A stretch of 6,257 nt of DNA. It comes from SIG78 sp045533055 (GTDB taxonomy: Bacteria; Verrucomicrobiota; Lentisphaeria; Victivallales; Victivallaceae). Shown here in pieces: positions 1-5,365 of this stretch. Numbering within the stretch: the first letter of the stretch is position 1; every line of letters starts with the position of its first letter. Where the stretch lies: assembly GCA_045533055.1 (NCBI GenBank), contig JAZSHD010000162.1, positions 1 to 6,257 of the forward strand, in the 5' to 3' direction. Both the position numbers and the translations under genes were made by a program. The notes below the pieces were generated by a model. The model was not told the origin of the DNA. It searched no databases and saw only the letters and a program-made list of their open reading frames with translations.

Positions 1-11
1 GGTGATGGGGT

Positions 12-64
12 TTGGGGAAGAGGGAAAGAACCTTTCCTCAAAAAGGTTTTTCCCTCTTCCCCAA
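12..64 (-). repeat. Long-hairpin palindromic repeat 3' of uxaC (left copy)
   Basis: Positions 12-27 (TTGGGGAAGAGGGAAA) are the exact reverse complement of 49-64. Base 28 is bulged out, 29-35 pair with 42-48, and 36-41 form a six-base loop. This gives 23 base pairs with one bulge. An outer GGG/CCC helix (within 7-10 with 69-71) could extend it. On the minus strand it begins 53 nt after the uxaC stop codon, so it lies in the 3' end of the operon transcript. A near-identical copy in the same orientation relative to transcription starts at 6220. The 3' arm is pyrimidine-rich but is followed by ACCCCATC rather than a run of T, so it is not a textbook intrinsic terminator. A role in 3'-end formation or mRNA stability is inferred from position and fold only. 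The rest of 72-117 holds nothing I recognise. Confidence 0.85.
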
Positions 65-117
65 GGCTCCCATATCAACCTTTATCGGGAACAAAGCAAT
101 TTTTTACAGCTTATTTA

Positions 118-1485
118 TCAGATGTTAAAGTAGCTGCGGGGCTGTTCGTAGCAAAGACGAACTGCCAGAGCAGTGAGAATTTCTTCCGGAGCCTGACCCA
201 GTTCTGCCATGGTGCCCAGCACATCGGCCAGCACCCGGCGGAACATTTCGTGGCGGGAGCCGTAGCTCAAGAGTTTGCGGCTGTCGGAAACCATACCCGA
301 GCAGTTGTTGAGCAGATCCACGCTGCCGAAGTATTCCAGCTGGCGTTTCATGCCAATAGGATTATCGCACTGCCACCAGGGGGCACCAATCTTGACCTTG
401 CTGCAGAAGGCACGGGCAACGCTTGCCACGGTGGAGATCTGGGTGGGGTCAAAGCAGTAAAGCACCACTTTCAAGCGGTTGTCAAATACATTGAGCAAAT
501 CCACAATACCCGGGTAGTGATCCTGGAAGCAGTTGCCGGTATCCACGCCGGTATCGGGGCCGAGTTTGTCAAAAATGCTGTAACGCACATTACGCATGGC
601 ACCGAAGTGCAGCTGGAAGACCCAGTCTTTTTCCGCATCCAATTCGCCGGCACAGTTCATGACAGCTTTCTGGAAGTTGGTGATTTCGTCCTTGCTGACC
701 TTTTCGCCAGCCAATGCCCGGCGGAAGGTGCAGTCGGCAGCGGCTTTATCGAAGGTTGCTCCGGGCACGACTTCCACGCCGTGGTCGCTGACGGTACAGT
801 TGTTTTCTGCAAAGTAGTCGTGGGATTTCCGCAGAGCTGCAAAGAGGTCGTCGATGCACTCAAACTTCATTTCAAAGCGGTCGGCAAGTTTTTTCATGTA
901 GCCCGCCCAGGTGGGCAGATGCATGTTCATAGCTGCATCGGGCCGCCAGGTGGGACGCACCAGAATACCGCCCCAAGCGGCGTTGACCTGCTTGTGATAT
1001 TCCAGAGTATCCACCGGGTCGTCAGTGGAGCACATGGCAACCACATTGAGTTTTTTCAATATGGCAAGGGGTTTCATATCTTCCCGGGCGAGAACGGCGT
1101 TGACTTTATCGAAGATCTCATTGGCGGTTTCGCCGTTGAGGAGGGTGTCGATATTCATCACCCGCTTCAAATCGAGGTGGATCCATTCGTAGACCGGGTT
1201 ACCCACCAGCAGGGGGAAAATCCTGCCCAGTTCGCAGAACTTTTCCCGGGGGGTGCGACTGCCGGTGATATATTCTTCATCCACGCCGCAGCGACGCATT
1301 ACGCTCCATACATAGTGGTCGGTGGCGGCAAAGAGCTGCCAGGCATCGGGATAATTTTTGTTTTCTGCCAACTCTTTGACATTGGCGTGGTTGTGGGCAT
1401 CGACCACCGGCAGAGCTTTGATCGCATCAAAAATGCGTTTACCGGCAGCGTTGCTGATAAGGTAGTTGTCATCGAGAAAAGCCAT
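118..1485 (-). CDS. uxaC: Uronate (glucuronate/galacturonate) isomerase
   Basis: UxaC of the amidohydrolase superfamily, a cytoplasmic enzyme that interconverts D-glucuronate with D-fructuronate and D-galacturonate with D-tagaturonate, the first step of hexuronate breakdown. Family landmarks run the full length: the metal-binding HxH at H31/H33 (DAHNH), DHYVW at 56-60 with MRRCGV following, GNPVYEWIHLDL at 95-106, STDDPVDTLEYH at 153-164, WRPD at 180-183, SDH at 233-235, LHFGAMRN at 292-299, GPDTG at 309-313, and SDSRKLLSY...RHEMFRR at 400-417. At 455 residues it is slightly shorter than the E. coli enzyme (about 470). The ATG is preceded by AAGGAAG seven bases upstream (1493-1499), which supports this start. 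It is the last gene of the minus-strand run, 33 nt after the VOC gene, and is followed by the hairpin repeat. No other hexuronate gene is in the window. The family call is very secure; preference between glucuronate and galacturonate cannot be read from the sequence. Confidence 0.96.
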   Translation of the reverse strand: MAFLDDNYLISNAAGKRIFDAIKALPVVDAHNHANVKELAENKNYPDAWQLFAATDHYVWSVMRRCGVDEEYITGSRTPREKFCELGRIFPLLVGNPVYEWIHLDLKRVMNIDTLLNGETANEIFDKVNAVLAREDMKPLAILKKLNVVAMCSTDDPVDTLEYHKQVNAAWGGILVRPTWRPDAAMNMHLPTWAGYMKKLADRFEMKFECIDDLFAALRKSHDYFAENNCTVSDHGVEVVPGATFDKAAADCTFRRALAGEKVSKDEITNFQKAVMNCAGELDAEKDWVFQLHFGAMRNVRYSIFDKLGPDTGVDTGNCFQDHYPGIVDLLNVFDNRLKVVLYCFDPTQISTVASVARAFCSKVKIGAPWWQCDNPIGMKRQLEYFGSVDLLNNCSGMVSDSRKLLSYGSRHEMFRRVLADVLGTMAELGQAPEEILTALAVRLCYEQPRSYFNI

Positions 1486-1518
1486 AGTTTTTCTTCCTTT
1501 TTTTAATGGTTGATATTG

Positions 1519-1878
1519 TTAAAGTGTGCAAAGATAAAATACATTGCCTTCCGGGTCCTGCCCCCGGTAAAATACCTCGCCGGGGTGAGCTTTTTCGTCG
1601 GCGGTTATAGGATAATTGTGGATTTCCAGCTCTTTGCGGATCTTTTCCTGCAGCGGCGTGGCAAGCACCAATGTTGTGGCAGATACTTCATGCTCAAGGT
1701 AGGCTGCTTCGGATTTTTCCAGAATAATGCGGGTGCCGTCCGGGGCAGAGAATTCCACCCAGAAGGCACTGTCTACGACCGGATTGCCCAGCATTAGAAG
1801 TTCCCGGTAAAAAATACGCTGCTGTTCAAGGTTTGCCACCCGGATAAGCACTCCGGAACCGGGGCGGACATTACTCAT
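1519..1878 (-). CDS. VOC-fold (glyoxalase/bleomycin-resistance/dioxygenase superfamily) protein
   Basis: A single 119-residue protein with the two beta-alpha-beta-beta-beta modules of the vicinal oxygen chelate fold. Module one has a first strand at about 8-14 (SGVLIRV), a helix with the family-like phrase ANLEQQRIFYREL (15-27), and strands WVEFSAPDG and TRIILEKS (40-56). Module two begins near 66 (SATTLVLAT) and ends with DPEGNVFYL (108-116), a hallmark of the family. Of the usual metal ligands, the acidic residue closing the fourth strand (E54) is present, but the first strand has no histidine at the expected place, so a classical glyoxalase I site looks incomplete. Its function may be binding or a non-metal reaction; the substrate is unknown. 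The ATG overlaps the stop of the upstream TRIC gene (ATGA, 1875-1878) and has AAAGGA seven bases before it (1886-1891), so translation is probably coupled. Its position before uxaC suggests co-expression, not necessarily a shared pathway. Confidence 0.85.
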   Translation of the reverse strand: MSNVRPGSGVLIRVANLEQQRIFYRELLMLGNPVVDSAFWVEFSAPDGTRIILEKSEAAYLEHEVSATTLVLATPLQEKIRKELEIHNYPITADEKAHPGEVFYRGQDPEGNVFYLCTL

Positions 1879-2522
1879 TGTTCAATCCTTTCTGCTGGAT
1901 CGTTGTCAGCACATCGGGCTACGGGGAGTTGTAATTTCAAATACATGGCTCCAAGTCTTATGCTGGTAACAAATAAAGAAACTATTAAAAATTTATTGAA
2001 ATCTGCCAAATCAGTAAACTCTGCAAGTATGCAGAACAAGCCCCCGCCCAGCAGCGATGCCGTAGCGTAAAAATCGCTGGTCAGCACCACCGGTATACTT
2101 TTGCTCATCACATCACGCAAGATGCCGCCGCCCACCGCCGTCAGCACTCCGCAGAGGATCACACCAATAGTGTTGAGTTCGTAAACTGCCCCTTTGGCAG
2201 CCCCGATAGCGGTGAAAACCCCCAGGCCGACGGCATCGCAAACTGCTATTATCCGGCTTAAATTGCTTAATTTGCGGGCAATAAAAAATACGGTCAAAGC
2301 AGTGATTATGCAAATTACAAGATAACTTTTATCTTTCAACGCCGCCACCGGCACAGCCCCGATTATGGAATCACGCAAAATTCCGCCGCCCACACCCACC
2401 GTGCAGCCGAATACCACCACGCCCAGCAGATCCAGCCGGTGCCGGACGCCGCACAACGCCCCGGTCACTGCAAAAACCGCAGTTCCGAAAAGGTCAAAGT
2501 AGTGGATGATCAAATTGGTCAT
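1875..2522 (-). CDS. TRIC (UPF0126) family membrane channel protein
   Basis: A 215-residue polytopic inner-membrane protein of the prokaryotic TRIC / UPF0126 family (YicG/YadS-like). Family members form trimeric cation-permeable channels. The diagnostic internal duplication is clear: repeat one has FGTAVFAVTGAL (12-23), D31, GVVVFG (34-39) and GVGGGILRD (43-51); repeat two has DAVGLGVFTAIGA (96-108), GVILCG (120-125) and AVGGGILRD (129-137). Hydrophobic segments fall roughly at 5-23, 33-49, 66-82, 90-108, 117-133, 152-168 and 177-195, consistent with the seven-helix architecture. The tail from about 200 is polar. The N-terminus matches the family, which starts just before the first repeat, supporting this ATG although no good Shine-Dalgarno sequence is visible. 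The gene lies 14 nt after the STAS gene, so translational coupling is plausible. It overlaps the VOC start by 4 nt. The ion carried and the physiological role are unknown from sequence. Confidence 0.93.
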   Translation of the reverse strand: MTNLIIHYFDLFGTAVFAVTGALCGVRHRLDLLGVVVFGCTVGVGGGILRDSIIGAVPVAALKDKSYLVICIITALTVFFIARKLSNLSRIIAVCDAVGLGVFTAIGAAKGAVYELNTIGVILCGVLTAVGGGILRDVMSKSIPVVLTSDFYATASLLGGGLFCILAEFTDLADFNKFLIVSLFVTSIRLGAMYLKLQLPVARCADNDPAERIEQ

Positions 2523-2536
2523 AGCTTTTTTGCCGG

Positions 2537-3031
2537 TTATTTATTTTCTTTCATGCGTTCCACATCCTGCCGGGTCATTTCCACCACGGCTCCGAACCGC
2601 TGCTGATTGCTGTCATCTGCAGAGATCAGCGTTTCGTGGGCCTCCAGCACTGTTTCGGCGGCACTCTGCATATTCTTTGATTCTTTGCCCGCCGGATAGA
2701 TCACTGTATCGTAGGGGGTGAATTCGCCTTCTTCAAATTTGAAAAGTTTATCCACGCCCAAACCTTTGAGCAGCTGCCGGTTGCCTCCGGCGTTGAGTAC
2801 CCGCATTTTCAGTTTGCTTTTGATCCCGGTCAGTGCCAGCATGCTCAATACTCCCATACAGGTACTGTCCATGCTCAAACAGTTGGTCAAATCAATGGTC
2901 AGCTCTTTGATCTCGCCGGGCAGATGGTTGACAAAGTCCCGCAGGGGGACGACTGTTTCAAAATTCACCCGTTCAGATAAAACTATTCCGCATTTTTCAT
3001 TTTCCCGGCAAATCAGTAATGTTCCTGCCAT
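2537..3031 (-). CDS. STAS-domain protein, anti-sigma factor antagonist-like, with a C-terminal extension
   Basis: Residues about 5-112 resemble a STAS domain of the SpoIIAA/RsbV type: early strands (TLLICREN, CGIVLSERVN), a helix (27-37), the central strand ELTIDLTNC (43-51), then SMDSTCMGVLSML (53-65), and a further strand LKMRVLNAG (74-82) followed by a helix containing LLKGLGVDKLF (87-97). In family members that act in partner-switching, the phosphorylated serine follows an aspartate in a DS(S/T)xxG context; here this aligns with D55-S56-T57-C58-M59-G60, so S56 is the likely phosphosite. Residues 115-164 extend beyond the fold and are polar and probably helical; I do not recognise them. 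The ATG has GGAG six bases upstream (3038-3041), inside the last codons of nikR, only 3 nt away. No anti-sigma kinase or PP2C phosphatase is in the window, so its partner is unknown. The fold call is good; regulation of a sigma factor is an inference. Confidence 0.82.
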   Translation of the reverse strand: MAGTLLICRENEKCGIVLSERVNFETVVPLRDFVNHLPGEIKELTIDLTNCLSMDSTCMGVLSMLALTGIKSKLKMRVLNAGGNRQLLKGLGVDKLFKFEEGEFTPYDTVIYPAGKESKNMQSAAETVLEAHETLISADDSNQQRFGAVVEMTRQDVERMKENK

Positions 3032-3034
3032 AAA

Positions 3035-3460
3035 TCACTCCATTTCGTTTCCGCTTGAACCCATACTCAACGCCGCATGCAGTACGCCCCGTACCCGCCG
3101 GATCTGACTGTGCAGCTCGTGCAATGCCTGGGGCACGCCGGTAGCCATGATCATTTCCGCACAAAGTTCATGAGATAAATGCACATGCGTTGAGGCTAAT
3201 ATATTGACCGGAGAGTCGTGCTGGACTTTGGTAAGTTTGGCACAAAGCTCCCGCTGATGATGATTGTAAAGTATAGTTATAGTGCCCAGCATTTCCGTAT
3301 CGCTTTTGTTCCATGCTGAACTTACCAGATAATCCCGCAGCACTTCCCGGACAAATTCCGAACGGTTGCCGCTCCGGCTTTCCGCCATCTTTTCGTCGAG
3401 CCGGTGCAGAAGCTGATCGTCCAAGGCGATGGTCACGCGGTTTACTGTACTCTTTTTCAT
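3035..3460 (-). CDS. nikR: Nickel-responsive transcriptional regulator NikR
   Basis: A 141-residue NikR: an N-terminal ribbon-helix-helix DNA-binding domain (strand NRVTIALD at 7-14, helices over about 15-27 and 33-47, with the turn GNRSEFVREVLRDYL) and a C-terminal ACT-like metal-binding domain that tetramerises in characterised homologues. The square-planar Ni(II) ligands known from E. coli (H76, H87, H89, C95) have exact counterparts with identical spacing: H81 (after Q80), H92, H94 (THVH) and C100 (SHELC). It should therefore be a functional nickel sensor, normally repressing nickel uptake genes. It sits 19 nt after truA and 3 nt before the STAS gene. The ATG has only a weak purine-rich stretch upstream (AGAAGA). 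No nik transporter, hydrogenase or urease gene is visible, so its targets lie elsewhere; I found no GTATGA...TCATAC-type operator in the divergent intergenic region. Confidence 0.95.
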   Translation of the reverse strand: MKKSTVNRVTIALDDQLLHRLDEKMAESRSGNRSEFVREVLRDYLVSSAWNKSDTEMLGTITILYNHHQRELCAKLTKVQHDSPVNILASTHVHLSHELCAEMIMATGVPQALHELHSQIRRVRGVLHAALSMGSSGNEME

Positions 3461-3479
3461 AACATCTTCTGCTTTCTTT

Positions 3480-4373
3480 TTACATAAAAAACGGCACTTG
3501 TTTCAGCTCAAAGCTCCGGGGATCTTCCGGCTCAAAAAATACTTTCATAAGGAACAATCCATGTGCCGGTGCCGTATCCGGTGCGATCGTCCGGTCGCAG
3601 GCTTTCAGGATGGTTCCGGCTTCTTCCGGTTGGATCGTGCCGTTGCCCGCTGCGTAAATGGTGCCCACTAAATTCCGCACCATTTTATAAAGAAAACCGT
3701 TGCCGATAAAGGTTATGCAGCGGAAATTGCCGAAATCCTGCACCCTTATATCGTAAATCGTCCGTACTGCATCGTCGATATTTTTGCGTTCTGCTACAAA
3801 ACTTGAGTAATCGTGGGTGCCGACCAGATACGAGGCGGCTTTCCGCATTTTTTCCGCATCCAGTTTATTGTAGGTCGAAAGCATACTGTATCTGGCGGAA
3901 AACGGCGTTTCCAACCCCATGTTTATTACATAAGTATACGCTTTGCCGATGGCGTCGTACCGGGTGTGGAAATCCAGCGGCACTTCCCGCACCGAGCGTA
4001 TGCGGATCGCCGGAGGCAGCTGCCGGTTCAATGCGGTCTGCAATTTATCCAGCGGAATGACCGGTCTTACCGGCGTAAGAAAACTTGCCGCAAAGCCGAT
4101 GGCGTGTACCCCCGCATCCGTCCGGCTGGCACCGATCAGGTGGATGAACTGTCCGCCGTAGAGCTTGGTCAGCTTATTTTGCATATCTTCCTGCACTGCC
4201 AGCCGGTTGGGCTGGATCTGCCAGCCGCCGTATTCGCTGCCGTCGTAGCTGATTTCCAGCAGCACCCGGGAAAGGGGCTTGTAGCAGGTGGCTTCCAGAG
4301 TCCGACCTTCCCGCAAAAAAAATTCGCCTTCCTGCGGGATATACAACTGATTGTCCGGCTTGAACTTACCCAT
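3480..4373 (-). CDS. truA: tRNA pseudouridine synthase A (TruA) with an N-terminal extension
   Basis: TruA converts uridines at positions 38-40 of the tRNA anticodon arm to pseudouridine. The core begins near residue 35 (RVLLEISYDGSEYGGWQIQP, 36-55). The catalytic motif GASRTDAGVHA (81-91) has the nucleophilic aspartate D86. FHTRYDA (135-141), KAYTYVI (144-150), GTHDYSSF (185-192), GNGFLYKMVRNLVGT (224-238) and TAPAHGLFLMKV (267-278) are further landmarks. The 297-residue length exceeds the usual 245-270 because about 35 residues precede the normal start. The long start is favoured because GGAG lies ten bases before the ATG (4384-4387) within the end of waaP and the two genes are only 4 nt apart. 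The next in-frame ATG is well inside the conserved core (M64), so there is no sensible alternative methionine start. The function of the extension is unknown. The family call is very secure. Confidence 0.97.
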   Translation of the reverse strand: MGKFKPDNQLYIPQEGEFFLREGRTLEATCYKPLSRVLLEISYDGSEYGGWQIQPNRLAVQEDMQNKLTKLYGGQFIHLIGASRTDAGVHAIGFAASFLTPVRPVIPLDKLQTALNRQLPPAIRIRSVREVPLDFHTRYDAIGKAYTYVINMGLETPFSARYSMLSTYNKLDAEKMRKAASYLVGTHDYSSFVAERKNIDDAVRTIYDIRVQDFGNFRCITFIGNGFLYKMVRNLVGTIYAAGNGTIQPEEAGTILKACDRTIAPDTAPAHGLFLMKVFFEPEDPRSFELKQVPFFM

Positions 4374-4377
4374 AAAA

Positions 4378-5187
4378 TCAAAACTCCGGAGCCGCCTTTT
4401 TGTGGTCTTTTTTATAGAGCTTGCGGGCGGTAATATCTACTGTATTATAGAACTTCATATCATTTTGCAATATTTCCCGCAAACTTTTGTGACTGTATAA
4501 CTTCATAAAACGGTAGAAATCACGGCGGGTCAATCCCGCATCCATGCTGGAAAAGTACAACCCTGCCGTATCTTTTACCCGGTAGCGGAAGGGCAGCTTT
4601 TTCCAGATCAACGCCCGGTGCAAATCTATGACCGACACCGTGGGGCGGTCAAGGTCGGCAGTTTTCATATCCAATAAAAAGTGGCAGATGTAGCAATCCC
4701 GGTGACAGATGTTGTTGTCGTGCATCAGCGAAGCCGAGCGGGCGACCTCTTTGATGAGGGCGTATTTGAACTTGAACGATGGCGGGTTATTGCTCCACTC
4801 TTTAGCTATATCTTCCAGCGAAACGCAGTCGCACAACTCCGCTGTTATCAGAAAAGACTCCCGCTTTGCCGGATTGCCGCCCCGTTCGCCGTAGGCTTCG
4901 GCGGTCATGGTGGGTACATCCAAGGCAGTCAAAGCGTTGATGGCGGCAAATTCGTTGCCCGCCCCCAGAATGGGAAGTTTGAACTGCAAGAGATTTTTGA
5001 AGATCTCCTTCCAGCCCACCCCCAGATGGTGCTTGAGGAAAAAGCTCCTGCCATTGAGTTCCAGCCGCAAAGTACGCCGGGTCTTTACTTCCCGGAAAAG
5101 TGTGCCGTCAAGTTTGCCCACCTCTTCAAAGGGGTCGCTATGGAGCCAGAGCTTTTGAAAAAATTCGCTTAAAAAAAGTTTTTTCAC
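4378..5187 (-). CDS. waaP: Lipopolysaccharide core heptose(I) kinase, WaaP/RfaP type
   Basis: WaaP phosphorylates the first heptose of the LPS inner core at the cytoplasmic face, strengthening the outer membrane. The 269 residues align end to end with what I know of E. coli WaaP (265 residues): LWLHSDPFEEV (13-23), FREVKTRRTLRLELNGRSFFLKHH (31-54, with the probable ATP-binding lysine K52), KEIFKNLL (60-67), PILGAGNEFAAI (72-83), FLITAEL (112-118), the catalytic ICHRDCYICHFLL (160-172, catalytic aspartate D164), SVIDLHRA (185-192), the probable metal-binding aspartate in VKDTAGLYFSSMDAGLTRRD (204-223), and RFMKLY (226-231). The start codon is GTG (5185-5187), not ATG; it is chosen because it reproduces the family N-terminus, and a stop codon lies three codons upstream. 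No strong ribosome-binding site is seen. It is the first gene of the minus-strand run, 4 nt before truA. No heptosyltransferase or other LPS gene is in the window. Confidence 0.94.
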   Translation of the reverse strand: MKKLFLSEFFQKLWLHSDPFEEVGKLDGTLFREVKTRRTLRLELNGRSFFLKHHLGVGWKEIFKNLLQFKLPILGAGNEFAAINALTALDVPTMTAEAYGERGGNPAKRESFLITAELCDCVSLEDIAKEWSNNPPSFKFKYALIKEVARSASLMHDNNICHRDCYICHFLLDMKTADLDRPTVSVIDLHRALIWKKLPFRYRVKDTAGLYFSSMDAGLTRRDFYRFMKLYSHKSLREILQNDMKFYNTVDITARKLYKKDHKKAAPEF

Positions 5188-5228
5188 AATTTTCTACTGC
5201 TTTAAAAATAAATACACAATACATCAAC

Positions 5229-5262
5229 ATAATAAGATAACCTCACAAAACGATTTTCGCAA
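5229..5262 (-). promoter_or_regulatory. Candidate promoter of the waaP-to-uxaC operon
   Basis: Reading the minus strand, TTGCGA (5257-5262; four of six matches to TTGACA) is followed after 17 bases by TATCTT (5234-5239; four of six matches to TATAAT). An overlapping TATTAT (5229-5234; five of six) is a better -10 but would need a 22-base spacer. Either would give a leader of roughly 35-45 nt ahead of the waaP GTG. The sequence is AT-rich and such matches arise by chance, so this is only a candidate. Confidence 0.35.
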
Positions 5263-5303
5263 GCTCTAAATCAAGCTTTTTTTGATCTTTCAAGTGGCAA
5301 AAA

Positions 5304-5316
5304 AGCAATATTTGCT
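5304..5316. promoter_or_regulatory. Small perfect dyad in the divergent intergenic region (possible operator)
   Basis: The sequence AGCAA-TAT-TTGCT is a perfect 5-bp inverted repeat around three bases, lying about 50 bp before the methyltransferase start and about 40 bp upstream of the candidate waaP -35 hexamer. A symmetric site between divergent genes could bind a dimeric regulator. It does not resemble the known NikR operator. The rest of 5188-5365 is AT-rich, with a T7 run at 5277-5283 flanked by a weak 5-bp inverted repeat (ATCAA/TTGAT) and no small ORF I would support. Confidence 0.2.
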
Positions 5317-5347
5317 GTATCTTAATAAAAAACAGCTGATTTAACAC

Positions 5348-5353
5348 TATAAT
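5348..5353 (+). promoter_or_regulatory. TATAAT hexamer upstream of the methyltransferase gene
   Basis: A perfect TATAAT lies 12 bases before the ATG at 5366. I see no good -35 hexamer 16-18 bases upstream (the region reads ATAAAA). If used as a -10, transcription would start about six bases before the ATG and exclude the AAGG Shine-Dalgarno sequence (5355-5358), giving an almost leaderless mRNA. It may equally be a chance match in AT-rich DNA, with the true promoter further upstream. Confidence 0.3.
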
Positions 5354-5365
5354 CAAGGTAAAACA

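Noticed and set aside
1..24. Four-tract G-quadruplex
   Set aside because: Only three runs of at least three G are present (7-10, 14-17, 22-24); the fourth is only GG at the window edge, so it cannot be claimed.
12..64. Classic intrinsic terminator for the minus-strand operon
   Set aside because: The hairpin is strong, but on the minus strand it is followed by ACCCCATC with no U-tract, so I list it as a repeat and leave termination as an inference.
250..1506. Very long plus-strand open frame (418 codons) antisense to uxaC
   Set aside because: The minus-strand frame is an unmistakable full-length UxaC. The antisense translation is low-complexity-like (rich in H, G, V, F), resembles no family, and arises from codon bias that leaves few antisense stops.
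3813..4433. Plus-strand open frame across truA and the end of waaP
   Set aside because: It overlaps two clear genes on the other strand and shows no domain or plausible ribosome-binding site.
4681..5172. Plus-strand open frame inside waaP
   Set aside because: It is the reverse-strand shadow of the conserved kinase; no independent evidence.
5188..5365. NikR operator in the divergent intergenic region
   Set aside because: No GTATGA...TCATAC-like half-site pair is present; the only perfect dyad (AGCAA-TAT-TTGCT) is too short and unlike NikR sites.
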